This document shows positions 26,687 to 38,480 of a stretch of DNA of 64,000 nt, piece by piece. A program made the position numbers and the translations under genes. Origin of the DNA: Sphagnum compactum (Eukaryota > Bryophyta > Sphagnopsida > Sphagnales); assembly GCA_965153455.1 (NCBI GenBank), contig OZ234503.1, positions 3,224,001 to 3,288,000 of the forward strand. The letters run 5' to 3'. Each line of letters opens with the position of its first letter. The stretch's first letter is position 1. The notes below the pieces were generated by a model that saw only the letters and a program-made list of their open reading frames with translations, was not told the DNA's origin and ran no database searches.

Positions 26687-26690
26687 GTCC
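24915..26690 (-). promoter_or_regulatory. Leader and promoter region of the RNF213-like gene
   Basis: No protein family is recognised in any frame here. The stretch holds a CTAT-rich run near 24,985-25,005, purine/pyrimidine-biased tracts at 25,800-25,870, four-base AAAC repeats (26,423-26,446) and a long CT run at 26,654-26,683 (GA on the gene's strand). GA-rich tracts are common in plant promoters and leaders. The transcription start cannot be placed by eye, and an untranslated first exon is possible. Confidence 0.35.
26654..26683. repeat. (CT)n microsatellite
   Basis: About 15 CT units, ending at CTCACAG, at the far edge of the putative promoter and just before the repeat copy that starts at 26,690. 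Confidence 0.95.
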
Positions 26691-27040
26691 TTTTTGGCCT
26701 TCCCTTGGTAGGCAAGGATATTGTGTTTAGGTTCATTCTAGAGTATAGTAGCTTAAGGGATTTTTATTGGCCCCTAGGTAATAATAAATACAAAATAATA
26801 GGTCTATTTATTTTTATATGAGGATTTTTGAAAGATGAGATTTTGGCTTGTGTTGAAACTTGAGATTAGTTATAGAGTTATAATAATATCTTGAAGGATT
26901 TTTTTGGTTTCTTTATTTTAGAGGATTTTTTTGAACATTATATTTTTGCATGGTTAAATAAATATTTGAGCTTGCATACTTCTTCTTTTGCCTTAAATGA
27001 TACTTTTAAAATGTAAATGGCAAGGCCACACACCCCTTGT
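26690..27040 (+). repeat. Dispersed repeat, copy 1 (partner at 56,507)
   Basis: This block matches 56,507-56,835 in the same orientation, including GAGTATAGTAGCTTAAGGG, TTTTGGCTTGTGTTGAAACT and ATAATAATATCTTGAAGG. Both begin with TTTTTGGCCTT and end near ATGGCAAGGC. Small indels separate the copies. No coding frame or obvious terminal inverted repeat is visible. Confidence 0.85.
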
Positions 27041-27048
27041 TCTTTTGG

Positions 27049-27430
27049 TAGCCAAAGTGGCCATCCTCCATAGGAAGAAGATTTAGCCAAATATGGCTAT
27101 GAACCAGATTTTTAATTATTATTATTATTTATTTATTTTTTGTAGCCAAAGTGGTCGTCATCTTTCATAGGAAAATGTAGAAAAAAGTGGCCATTGTCCT
27201 TAGGAAGATTTAGCCAAAAATGGCTATAAACCAGTTTTTTTAAGGAATTTTTTTTTTCTCTCTCTCTCTCTCACAGTGCTTTTATCTGGGTAGCCACAGT
27301 GGCCATCCTCCATAGGAAGATGATTTAGCCAAATATGGCTATAAACCAGTTCTTTTTAAAAAATTAGTAGCCAAAGTGGCCATCATCATCCTTAGTAAGA
27401 TTTAGCCAAAAACGGGCTATGAACCAAATA
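27049..27430 (+). repeat. Four-copy repeat built on TAGCCAAAGTGGCCAT
   Basis: Units start near 27,049, 27,143, 27,289 and 27,367. Each has TAGCCAAAGTGGCCAT..., a short AGGAAGATT segment, then TTAGCCAAATATGGCTAT and AAACCAGT. Spacing is irregular (78-146 bp) because AT-rich filler differs. A faint related stretch lies near 49,975-50,040. Confidence 0.8.
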
Positions 27431-28229
27431 TGAAGTACAAAGCTTTAATCATCCATTTTTGTATTTTTGTCTACACACTTTTAAACCAAATACTAATTTT
27501 CTCTCTCACTTCTGCCTATTACAAACCTCCAAAATCACTTCATTTTCTCTGAATTTTGAATTTTTCTTTTTGTCCAAATTTCACAAATTCAAAAAAAGCT
27601 ACAACTCTTTCCCTCTCTTACTTAATCATCATCATCATCATCAACTTTTCATTAATCCTCATCATCTCACCTTCATAAACATCGTCATCAACTTCTTCTC
27701 ACAAACCCTCATCATCATCTCATCATCATCGTACCTACTAATGTTTTGGTGCAATGTTTTCTTTTTCAATTCTGTGATGTCGCTCAAGCAACAAACATCC
27801 ATAAGCATATTTAGCCAAATTTGGCGATTCAAAACATGAAAGTATAAAATCTTAAGCACCCTTTTGAATATATTGTAGGCATTCCTTTTTCAAAATATTT
27901 TTTTGCCAAAAATCTCCAAACCCATCTCCACACTCTTGATTGGAAGAGAGGTTTTAGCTCCAACCCATCCACTCACATGCCGAGATTGGAGGTTGTGTGT
28001 AGGGTATAAAACCCTCAGATGAGGGTGGGCGTTAGGGCGAATAAAAGCCCGTGTGAGGTGAAGCTCAGCTCAGCTCCAGCCCAATTCCAGTACCGCACTT
28101 GTCTGAGTGATTTGCCCCACCCAGCAAATTGTTTTGTTCGTGAAGGGATGCAACCACAATATATCTGTTGTTTAAGGGGGTCGGGCTTCATGAAAATGGG
28201 GCAAGCTTTACCAAAAGTGTGAAAGCTTG
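27431..28229. other. Spacer with (CAT)n tracts and a TATA-like site
   Basis: Short CAT/CATCAT runs lie at 27,626-27,645 and 27,709-27,730. A GC-richer block at 27,990-28,230 includes GGGTATAAAACCC and GAATAAAAG. It has some look of a decayed retroelement end, but no primer-binding site or coding region is seen. Confidence 0.3.
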
Positions 28230-28440
28230 CACAGCAAAATGCAACACCCGTCATTTGTGCCATGTGACACCCATCATGTTATTTGTGGATGTGCACACCC
28301 GTCATGTTAACATTGCCTGATGTGACACCCGTCATGTCATTGCTCGATGTGACACCCGTCATGTCATTATTGTGTGATGTGCACACTCGTCATGTTATGG
28401 CCCAATGTGACACCCATCATTGCTCGATGATGTAACAATC
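28230..28440 (+). repeat. Minisatellite of GATGTGACACCCGTCATG units
   Basis: At least seven degenerate units carry CACCCGTCATGTTA or CACCCATCAT with GATGTG spacers, about 25-40 bp apart. It follows directly on the GC-richer block at 27,990-28,230. Confidence 0.85.
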
Positions 28441-28510
28441 GTGGCCTCCTCCTTAGTACATTGACAAACATCTGCCAGGTTTTTATATGGTAGCAGTGTG
28501 TAATCATAAA

Positions 28511-28537
28511 CCTTAACCCTAAACCCTAAACCTAACC
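28511..28537. repeat. Telomere-like CCCTAAA tract
   Basis: Two perfect and two imperfect CCCTAAA units. The plant telomere unit is TTTAGGG; this short tract is interstitial. Confidence 0.8.
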
Positions 28538-29104
28538 AGTTAAAAATGACCACCTACCTCAAAAGTACAATTATCTTTTTTCAGAAAAATATTAGTCTAC
28601 CTTGTTGTTGTTGCCTACAAAACTGAAACTTATGCAAACAAGGATTAGAACAATAATAGAGTTATCCGGAAAGTAAGGAAAACATAGCACCATAACCTTG
28701 AGATTGGTTGTACATGAGATGGGATTTTCAAAAAACTTGCAAAAATGTACATTAGCATTCAAGGCAGGAAGGCGGGGGAGGGCCTTGAAACTCAAAAATT
28801 ATCATCAATTTTTGTGGTAAACTGAGTTTCATCCTGTCTTTCTTTCCTGAGTGCCTCCACTATTTTGTTACATATTATTTTCACTCCTCCTACTTGTACA
28901 GTTTACTATAATTAGTTTTGAACCTTGTCTTGAACCTTCTCCATTAAATGTTGAGTTTCAGCACTTCATACCCAGATTTAATAAAATTTCCTTACTTTGC
29001 GGACACCACTGAAAGAGGGGTTTGAGGGTGAAAGGGGGCCCAAAGACAGGGTCACTTTCCGGATTTCTCTAATATATTGCAGGTTAGGTCCTAGTTCCAA
29101 TAGG

Positions 29105-29225
29105 GTAAAGAATGGGTTACCAAGGTGAAACCAGATGTTGACATAGTACAGGTTAATCCACATCCGAGTCATAAGGGGCAGTCAGTGGATGGTGTGCTGG
29201 TGGGTGCTGGTTCACTTTGGGCCAT
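29105..29225 (+). repeat. Dispersed repeat family B, copy 1
   Basis: GGTTACCAAG...AGTACAGGTTAATCCACA...TAAGGGGCAGTCAGTGGATGGTG...GTGGGTGCTGGTTCACTTTGG matches the reverse complement of about 55,210-55,080, and more weakly that of 49,415-49,345. It is probably a small non-autonomous mobile element. Confidence 0.65.
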
Positions 29226-29267
29226 CACCAAAGTACAAAACATCATCCTTTCGTCAAGGCCAATGCT

Positions 29268-29288
29268 ACACACACACACACACACACA
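29268..29288. repeat. (AC)n microsatellite
   Basis: About ten CA units directly after the dispersed repeat copy. Confidence 0.95.
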
Positions 29289-31240
29289 AACAATGCTTAG
29301 TTGACACATCAAATGAGCCGGTGGAAGAAGGTTATTGGAACAAGGAAATTGTTGACACATGCCCAAGTTGATCAAAAGAGGACAAAGGAAGGATAATATT
29401 ATATATGATATTTTATACTAAAATAATGAATCATATTCTTTTGGGTAGTTTTGCATACCAAAAATGAAATAATGGAGGCCCAAAATTAGACATGCTCAAA
29501 TAATAATGATAATAATAATAATAATAATAATTTGTGTATCAATAAGATGTCACTCTAAAGGCAATGAATACTCTATTGAGCCATGCTCTCAGGCAAGGAC
29601 TACACATTCACATGGTTCTACAACACCTTAACACACTAGTAGAAGTAAGTGGCTTGAACCTTATGGTCAAAAGAAATAGGTGACCTTGGAGCACATTTTT
29701 CTAATTATTGTTAATGATTTAGGACAAGCTTAAAAGGCCATCCTTAAAAGCTCTAAGAGTAAGTAAGAGGAGGCATAAATGATTTGATACTTCACTTATT
29801 TTGGAGATTTATTTCGTTAGGTATCTTATTTTAATTTCTTCTAGTTGTGCATTTTTTTTGGGTTTAGTAGGAATTTTAATGGTTTGTAACATATGTAAAC
29901 CCATTAGTTATATAGTGAACAATGTAATTTGAAATGCAATATTATCAAATCCAAATAAAATAATAAATATTATCATGGCATGGCCCTCGTGTATTTCACA
30001 CCTTTATTGTTGGGAGTTATCCTGAAAGTCAGGACGACTTTGGGCTCTTGTTTGGAGGTCAAATTCCTACTTCATCCCCAATAATTGTATAGAAAGAAAG
30101 AAAAAGTGAGTGAAACTAGGTACTTATTTAATGGAAACTAGGTCTCCACTTCTTCATAGGATATCATGATTCTCATAATATTTGATTCTGTGAAGAGTAC
30201 AAGTAGCAAAAGCCTTGGGATTTTGTTTTATTTTCCTTCTTACTATGTTGTTTTTTTTTAAAAAGAAAATTGCCCTCACATTCAAGAAAATGGAAGATAA
30301 ATGATTTTCAAATTTAGATGATTTTATTTAACAATGTATCATTGGATGAATGAATGAATGGGGTTTGATTACAAACATTAAAAAAATGATATTTGGGTTA
30401 AAGGAGCCTATTGTGTGATTGCTTTAGAGTGACAATTAATTGGGTCAATGAGTTTGGTTATAAATACATAAATGATATTAGATCAATAGGTTGAATACAA
30501 ACACAAAAATATAAACAATATTGTAAAAATACCTTTTCCACATTTGGTGATAATTTTTATTTAATTTTTAAATACCAAAGTTTCTAGAAGCTTGAAACAT
30601 CGAAAGTAAAAGAAAATAAGGAGAGGAAATTGCTCAATATTTTTCTCTTTAATAAAATATTTTTTCATAAACATTAAGTACAATCATAAATTATTATTAT
30701 CAAATATTTTTATTAATACTAAGTCAAAAAATTTATAAATTATGATTCATTTTAATTGCTGAAGCCAAATTTGAAAAATAAAAGAATTATTCAACACTTA
30801 AGTGCCAAACTAGATATTGTAGTCAGGTCTTCTTCTTCTTTTTTCTTTTTTTTTTCTTCAATTTTGTGGTATTGAAAGTTTTACGATTTCTCTCCAAATT
30901 TTTTGAATTTTTTTTGAATTTTCACTAAAAAAATTCCCAAAATTCCCATTTTTTTGTCACCACGATGCGAAAATTAAATTCACCAAAATAATAAAAAAAT
31001 ACTGAACTACTAATAATAATAGTAAAAATGATTATTAAAGAGATGGCAACTTCCACGCAACGCAAAGGCACATGGGAAAAAGAGGTAGGTGACTCGGCTA
31101 CATAATAATTTTAGAACCCGTACTTGTAACTTAGGTGACTCGACAAGTTTAGATTCATCATATTTTTGTTTTATACTCCTCATGATTTCGTCACAATCTT
31201 GCCAACCACATAAACTTTGACCACGTAAACTTTGTGTCAG
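29289..31240. other. AT-rich spacer
   Basis: No gene seen. It contains an (ATA)n run at 29,503-29,530. A diverged segment at 29,580-29,780 (GGCTTGAACC...AATAGGTGACCTT...AAGCTCTAA) resembles 33,310-33,490. Confidence 0.5.
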
Positions 31241-31254
31241 ACACTCTATTGACT

Positions 31255-31465
31255 TGCTCGGTCATATAGTATTCAAAGAAAGTCGGGGACGGGACCCACA
31301 ATTGGCAAGCAACCAATTTTTTCGACCCCACAAGGTCATATAGTATTTGAAAATAAGTCGGGGACGGAACCGACAAATGGCAAGCAACAATTCATGTCGA
31401 CCCCACAAGGTCGTATATTATTTCAAAGTAAGTCGGGCACGGAACCAACAAAAGGTTGTCGGCCA
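31255..31465 (+). repeat. Three-copy tandem repeat, unit about 73 bp
   Basis: Each unit has AGTCGGGGACGG, a segment near ACCCACAATTGGCAAGCAAC, and GACCCCACAAGGTC. The AGTCGGG markers are at about 31,281, 31,352 and 31,428. Confidence 0.85.
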
Positions 31466-31489
31466 CCACGTCCATGATGATCCTCCTCT

Positions 31490-31790
31490 CCCCCCCCCCC
31501 CCCCCCAACTGAGTCAGAGATTGTGCATGTTCCGCGCATCGTCAACAAAGTCGTAAATTAAGGATTTTCTTTTCGCAGGTTCATGTTTTCCCTCGACCCA
31601 GACATGCAAAAGTCCCGGAACTCCCCGACTCCGCCCCCCCCCCCCCCCAAAGTCGTAAATTAAGGATTTTCTTTTCGCAGGTTCATGTTTTCCCTCGACC
31701 CAAAGATGCGAAAGTCCCCGAACTCCTGTTTTCCGTCGACCCAAACATGCAAAAGTCCCGAAACTCCCCGACTCCCCCCCCCCCCTTTAC
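31490..31790 (+). repeat. Tandem repeat of about 104 bp with C-run ends
   Basis: AAAGTCGTAAATTAAGGATT starts units at about 31,545 and 31,649; a third partial unit starts near 31,727. Units contain TTCCCTCGACCCA, ATGCAAAAGTCCCG and AACTCCCCGACTCC, and lead into C runs at 31,490-31,506, 31,634-31,648 and 31,774-31,785. Confidence 0.85.
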
Positions 31791-34290
31791 TTCAAAGTGA
31801 GGGCTTTCTTAAAGTCGAAGCCACCTATAACTTAGAAAGTCGTCGGCCTACAATTTTAATTTTTATGAAATACTAATGAATTTCATTTTCAGGGTAGCAT
31901 AGGGTCGGTTGGATATTTTTGGTGTTTGGAAAGAATGTTTTTAGTGTGGGATGAGGATAAAAGATTACGATTTTCTCTTAAAATTGGGTGTCACTATTTT
32001 TGGCCTGAATTAATTAATAGCCCTTCCAAAGAACACCCTACTACCTATTAATGAGATGAGATTCCTCTCAAGTTCAATTTTATTTATTTTTTGCAACCAG
32101 CCAATTTGATTGGCCCATCACTCAAAAAAGAAATGAAACTATTGAGTCTCTCCAAAATAGAAAGTTCTATTTTGAAGTAGAGAGTTCCTTCGAGTTGGCT
32201 GGCCCGTCTATATAGGTGAAAGGAGGACACAATTTGCCAAAGCATATGGGATAAAAGTGAGGTGCTATTGAGAACATGTTGGGGAACACATTAAGAATGT
32301 GAGGAACATATAGGGAACCTAACAGGAACTTGAAAGGAACATAGTGGGAACACATTGGGAAACAAGGAAAAACCAAAAAAAAATCCATGGGAATCTTATT
32401 GGGCCATGATGCCATTAAGTGAGCGTAAAGCAAGTTGGAGAAATTTCCTATGTGTATTTTAGAAGGCAAGTTATCGGCAAGGCAAGGCAAGGCAAGGCAC
32501 GGCACCTTAGATCCGCTTGAATATCCATCCCGAAAAAGAGGAGGGGATTGGATGAATTTTACGCCAATCCATTTTATAGTCATAAGGACCCTTCCCTCTT
32601 CACATTAATTAATAGGCTCAGAAAAATGTCGGCCTCGCCTCCTACTTTAGGGTCGGGGGCTTTACAATAGTGTGGATGTTTCCAGATGAGTAAAGTGCAC
32701 TCGTGAAGGACGACCTCACAATGTGGGGCCAAACTTGGCTACTACGTTATGTCCTAGGGCCCTTGTTTTGGGTATGCCTTTACCCTAGGGCCATTGTTTT
32801 GGGTATGCCTTTACCCTAGGGCCCATGTCCCTATGTAAAGCTTTGGCTTTTCTTTTCCCCCAAATTTGTTAATTTCACACCAATTGTCAACCAAAATATT
32901 ATATTTCAAGGGCTCTCCCTCTCTCTCTCTCTCTCTTACAAGTTGGAAGATTTCTTCCACTTTGTAGATTGTCCTCTTGACTTTTTTTGAAAATTCCAGC
33001 ATTTCCTTGTATTTCAAAGATTTTTTAATCTTCGTTTGTGCACAAAAAGAAAAAAAAATTAAAAATTATTTTAAAAAATCCTTAGTCCTTTATCATCATC
33101 GCCAAGGAGAGGCTTTTTTTTCCAAAAAAATTTGAGGTAGGTATTATTAGGTGGGTCACATCATTTCCTAAAAGGCCTTATAACCAAATTTAGTCACATG
33201 TTAGAGCCGTAAGTCTAAATTTTTAGGAATCTCACTATACTATGTTGTGGCAACAAGCAAGCAAGGAGCTAATGTTTAAATATGATGACTTAAGAACTTT
33301 CTTTACTTGGAGAGTATGGCAACTTTGGTCAAAATTTTCTCAAAAAATTCTAAGGTTCTCAAACACCTTTGATGCTACATGTAGTTTGAACCTTCACATG
33401 AAAAATAGGTGATCTTCAAGCACACTCCTAAAAAGTTCTTAACCTAGAACTAGCTTAAAAGTCTAAACTTAAAGCTCTAAAGTTAGAACTAGGTCATCTA
33501 CTTTTCTTTTTTTTTAATTTGAAAAATTTAAAATTTGAAGTCCACTCTATTTTATTAGACAATTTCAATTGCCATCATTTTTGTGCTTTGCATGGTTTTG
33601 ATTAGAATCATGTTGTGCAATTTTCTATTTTACATGTTTTGCAAAATGGTTTTTTAATATGTTTTATGATGTCACATTGATTTCAAATCTAACACCTTTC
33701 AACAAAAAACCAACATATATTTAGGTATACATTAATCCCATTTCTTATTTAACCTATTAAAGGTACTTTCAGACAATAAGATAACATGATCAATAAAAAG
33801 AATGATAACTATATTTGTGGAAAAAATTAATATATGAATAGTTGACATGGTGAATGATGTGGCACTACTAAAGTTAAACAATTTTTTTAAGTTAAACAAG
33901 GTGTTAATTTATTATTGCAATTTTTAAAATCTTCAAAAAGTGAAGATTTATGTCCTAATCACTGTCAATAGCCTAATAGTTACAAATCCTATCTATTAGT
34001 TTATTGATAAGGTCATCGATTGACAAGGTTTGTTTTCTCATGCTTCATTGTCAGTCTTCCCCACTTCACCATCACCCCTGTGCATTTCACCATTGCCCCT
34101 TCGTGTTCTCCATCCATGCTTCACCCACACATCACCATCACTATGCATGTCTAAAGTTTAAAGCTTTCTACATTTGTTTTTTTACAGTGTCATTACATTT
34201 CTGGCTTTCACAACGTCTATCACATCTCACATAATGTCTTTCATAGCATCTCTCACAATGTTATCTTCTTTCTACATCATCATCGTTACA
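31791..34290. other. AT-rich spacer with short tandem repeats
   Basis: No gene recognised. It holds GGCAA repeats at 32,476-32,500, a perfect-looking 31-bp duplication at 32,762-32,823 (GTTTTGGGTATGCCTTTACC), a (CT)n run near 32,917-32,936, and GGGAACA-rich degenerate repeats at 32,270-32,350, which explain the long minus-strand frame there. Confidence 0.45.
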
Positions 34291-34299
34291 ATGGACAAT

Positions 34300-34850
34300 T
34301 CAACAAGAATTAACTCAACACCAGACAACAACAAAAGAAAAAGCAACAGTAAAGGAGGTGGAAATATTTTACAACGCAATTGGAGCCAAGAAGAGATGGA
34401 TACAATGGAAAATTCAAGAGACAACTCAACAAACAATGTGAGAGGAAAAGGCAAAGGCAGAGGAAGTGCATGTCCTTCATGCTAATGCAACACAAATTGG
34501 GGTCATGAGGAGGTGATGGCCTTGATTAGTTATAAGCACAAGGAGCACATTGCATTTAAGTAAGTTGTTGATCCACACTTTAACATGATTCGTACAATAC
34601 AACAATGGAACAAATTATTAAGTGACCTACAAGCATCACACATTCCAAGACTCCAAGAATCAACAAGATGTGCAAAAACAAATGGAATTGCATCCATGGT
34701 GGTTACAAATAGATATCTGATTACCATAAAGGCATTAAAAATAAAACCTTGTATTGGGATTTTACATTGGAAGAATGAAATAGATTCCATTTGCCAAAAC
34801 AATATAACGAAAATTGTTACAATGCAATTGAGGCCTAATAGATTGACTAA
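34300..34850 (+). pseudogene. Decayed Myb/SANT-like protein of a PIF/Harbinger-type element
   Basis: The plus strand reads RNWSQEEMD, then in a later piece NWGHEEVMALISYKHKEH, and IRTIQQWNKLLSDLQ. After frame changes it reads ISDYHKG, TLYWDFTLEE and NRFHLPKQYNEN. This order (Trp-Glu-Glu helix, QWNK helix, DYHKGTG, YWDLTLEER, FHLPxQYN) is that of the Myb/SANT-like proteins that accompany Harbinger transposases in plants. Several stops and at least two frame changes show that it is dead. A DDE transposase relic faces it at 35,660. Confidence 0.6.
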
Positions 34851-35659
34851 TCTTGGAATTGTTTGAACTTGATAGAACTTTGGAACCATTCCATGTGAAT
34901 CATTTCAATTCCATTTGACCATATGAACTTGTCAACATTTCAATTCTACATACGTGAATATGTATATGTTGCCACAACAAATCTAAACACAAAATTATTT
35001 TCAACATCTGCCATCTTCAAAGCACATTTATTCATGATCAATGCCATGATCCAAGCTTCATGATATTTTTAATTTGCAATGTAGCATGAAATAGTTTAAG
35101 TGTTGTAGCTTTGTGACATATTCGTGGAATTATGGAGATGACAACAACATTAAATTTTACTTTGAATTTAAGATTTCTTCATTTCAACAAGGACATATGA
35201 AAAACATGTACCTTCAATTCAATAGTCTACATGTTCCAATTCCAAACTAGAAAAAACATGGAGCTTTAAAACTTAAAATTGAATAAAAATAAGAGCTTTC
35301 CTTTCACTTCAACATTTATCCATTTCATCAAAGATGGTTGAGTTCATTTGAACAATTTCATTTGACCTTTGCAACATTTCAACTTGTTCATTCTCTACAC
35401 ATTCTTCTATTTTCTATATATGCTTTAAGTATCAATCTTTGGTTGGATTCAAAAAGTTCATTACCTTTTATATTAATTTTTCCTTCATTGTGTCCTACAT
35501 CCATCATATTATATTTTTCACCTTTTTATTTCACCTTGAAAATATTATTGTTCCACTTGCTACATAAACATGTTTACATCCACATCCCTCCCATCTCATA
35601 TTGTAAATTATACAATAAGTTGTTCATGTAACAACATTAGGAAGGAAAAAGGTACAAAT

Positions 35660-36480
35660 ATTGATTTTCAAGAACAATTCTCTAAAGTATTTTTCAATCT
35701 CCCAAAAGAATTTTCCACCACAATCTTCCCTTTGGTATGGTAGGATGTTTATTGTACAATGTTTTTAAAAATGTGTGCCTAAAATTTGCATTCTACTTAT
35801 GGGGAATCATAAACTAGGGCAAAAGTGGATAGCCCTTGTCCCTTATGATACAAAGGTGAATGTCATCCTATGATCCATGTTCAAGATCAAAAAAGCCCCC
35901 AAAAGTTGCCTTTTTGTAAAGGTTAAACAATCACAAAACTTTGGAATCATTCATGGATCCCATCAATCCCACAAAATATTTTGAAACCACTTTTCATGAT
36001 CAACAACTACTTGCAATTGCATGCAACTTTGGATTTGTAAGAAAAGAATGGTAAGCAATGGTAGAAAAATGTTTGCTTACAAAAGTTGCTTGCTTGCATT
36101 TTCTACCATTTCCCATAAGCTAGCAAACAACTTTACCAATACCACCTATATGTAAGAAAAGTTATGCACATGTATGTGGTGTTTTGCTTTTAAATCAAAG
36201 GCCGCAACTTTTGGAAAACTTCTCTAATGACACATAAATGTTCAACCCACCTCTGATTTTCATACTGAATCATGAATAAGTTTGAATACCAAATGGTACT
36301 TCGAGCTTTGATCCAATCACCAACTTCTTTCATCATCAACAAATCAAAATCAAAAAAAAAAACTTGAAGTAATGTAAGACATTCTTCACATTTTCAACCA
36401 ACATTTTAGTATCAAATGCCATGAAATCTTCAATTAAGATGTAATCAATCTCATGCTTTCACCTTCAACTTCAAAACACA
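35660..36480 (-). pseudogene. Decayed PIF/Harbinger (DDE_Tnp_4) transposase
   Basis: Read on the minus strand, broken frames give CGIDGIH-like, VGLMGSMNDSKVL, LYKKATFGGFFDLE, RDKGYPLLP, FMIPHK and VVENSFGRLKNTLEN, in that order. These match the Harbinger pattern: CGAIDGTH with the first Asp, VGLPGSVNDSRVL with the second, GDKGYPLLPWLM, and VVENAFGRLK with the final Glu. Multiple stops and frameshifts are present. It lies 0.8 kb from the Myb/SANT-like relic on the other strand, as expected for a two-gene Harbinger element. Terminal repeats were not found by eye. Confidence 0.65.
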
Positions 36481-38340
36481 AAAAAAAAATTCCTCTAACT
36501 ACAAAACAACATGGAGGAAAACAATCAAAAATAACAATTTTAATGGCATCACAAGTACAAGGTGCAAATTGAAAGGAAAAAACAATAAACCACAAAAAGG
36601 ATGATAGATGATAAATTTTAATCAATGGGAGATTTTGAACGTGTAGCAAAGAGATGAGTGAACTTAAGTGTGCAACAACTAAAAGACGAAAAAGTTCACG
36701 TGCATAACAATTGAGAGATGAAAAGCTTGAGCATGAAAGAACTTGACTGTATTGTAAAGAAAATGAGAAAGTGCAATAATTGTAAAGAGAATGAAAGAAT
36801 TTGATGTTGTTATCTACCATCGACATAATGTCTATCTTTGCCCTATCATTGAAACTTTATCAAGCTACTTTTCACTTTAAGTTTGAACATACCTTAATCA
36901 AACCTTGTGATAGAACCATGAGGCTTTACATAGGGTTAAACTTTATCAACCATTATTTTGCAATAGATAGAGCTTGTTAAAAAATGTTTAACATCTTCCA
37001 AAAACAAGCAACTCATCAAGTAAAACATGGCCAAGATTTTGTTAATGTATCTATAAGGCATGTTACCAAGTGGAATTTTTCATCCACAAATGGTGAATAT
37101 CATGCAAAAAAAACATTTAAAATAAAATTATGTTGATGTTTTCTACAAGATATTGCCCCCACCCCTTGGCCATTACCCTAGACATAATGAATCTCTCTTT
37201 TATAGCAAGTTCACAACATCAATTGTTTAAAATAGGAGTTGTTTCATGAAGTTCCCAGAGATTGAATTCATAATTCACAAAAACAATTGGTGAACAACTT
37301 ATATTAGGATGAAATGTTTCATTAAATTTCAAAGAATGAACTCACAATTCATAGTTAACAGTGCCTAGTTCCAATTCCACCTTTTAAAAAAAATTAAATG
37401 TGAAACAACAATAATTGGGAGTTCAAGAATAGCCTAAATAATTGGTTTAACAATTTCTAGGGAGTGAATAATTATTGCAAGAATCAATTTGACAATCCTT
37501 GACAATTATTGAGGGAGTGAAAAACCACTAAAATTTTTGGTTCAACAATTATTATGGCCCACTTGGTTAGTTCCGATTCTTGTTCTTAGGTGTAGGTAAT
37601 AACCAACAACATAATTTTGACCACAATAATAACAACTATTCTATTTTGATTTGTCTTTATTGTTGGTGGGGACAATAAACACTCATCAATGGCCATATTG
37701 CAATGTGGGCACGGTTTTAAACATTTCAAGGTCAAACTAAATAGTTGGATTGCCACTGTAAATTAGTCAAAAGTGGTCAATGCATGCCACATTGAAACTT
37801 GCCATAAAGAATGCAATGGAGTCCTAGCGCAAAGCAAGGCTTGTGCATTTGAATTGGAGGTGCCAATTTTTGTTGCCACATAATTTGAGCATTGGAACCA
37901 TTGAGCAATTGTGTTGCCACTTAGAATTAATCCTTCAACAAATCCTTATGCCTTTTGACAATCTTCAAATGCTACATATTGTAATCTCAAGTCCATCAAT
38001 CTCATTGACCAAGCCATCTTTACATTTAAAAATTTGGAACTAGATTAAAACTTGAACCAATGGACCTCATAAAAATAAAAAATCATTATAACCAAACACC
38101 AATGGTAAAAGAAAAATTGGCCCAAATCCAAATGAAATTTTTTTATTCTTTGAATTTTTTTTTAAAAAAACTGGATTTAATGATTCTTTGTTTTTATGAA
38201 ATTTTAAGGAACTAAAATTGACAATTCTTTTAAAAACCTAAGAACCAAGTAACATTAATTTAACACCTAATGAACATTCCTAAAGATGTGAGTCCTTCTA
38301 AATAGGAAATTATGTGTTATTACATATAGTAAAAGACGTC
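36481..38340. other. AT-rich spacer
   Basis: No gene or clear repeat array recognised. Part of the left side may still belong to the Harbinger relic. Confidence 0.4.
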
Positions 38341-38384
38341 GGGATGAAAAATGAAGCTTCCCCTGAATCCGTCGGGACGAAATG

Positions 38385-38480
38385 AAGCTTTCCGTCCATC
38401 CGTCCATCATCCATCTATTCGTCCGTCATCCATCCATCCGTCCGTCATCTATCTCGTCATCCGTCCATCATCCATCCAAA
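38385..38480 (+). repeat. CCATCCGT minisatellite
   Basis: Degenerate tandem CCAT/CCGT units (CCGTCCATCCGTCCATCATC and variants). The small Pro/Ser/His frame over it is a repeat product. Confidence 0.9.

Noticed and set aside
32167-32583. 138-codon minus-strand frame
   Set aside because: It lies over degenerate GGGAACA and GGCAA repeats; its protein is a repeat product without domain signs.
34585-34866. 93-codon plus-strand frame taken as a gene
   Set aside because: It is one shifted piece of the Myb/SANT-like relic; the better matching words lie in other frames.
36434-36826. 130-codon minus-strand frame next to the Harbinger relic
   Set aside because: AT-driven, rich in Phe, Ser and Leu, and not similar to the transposase pieces.
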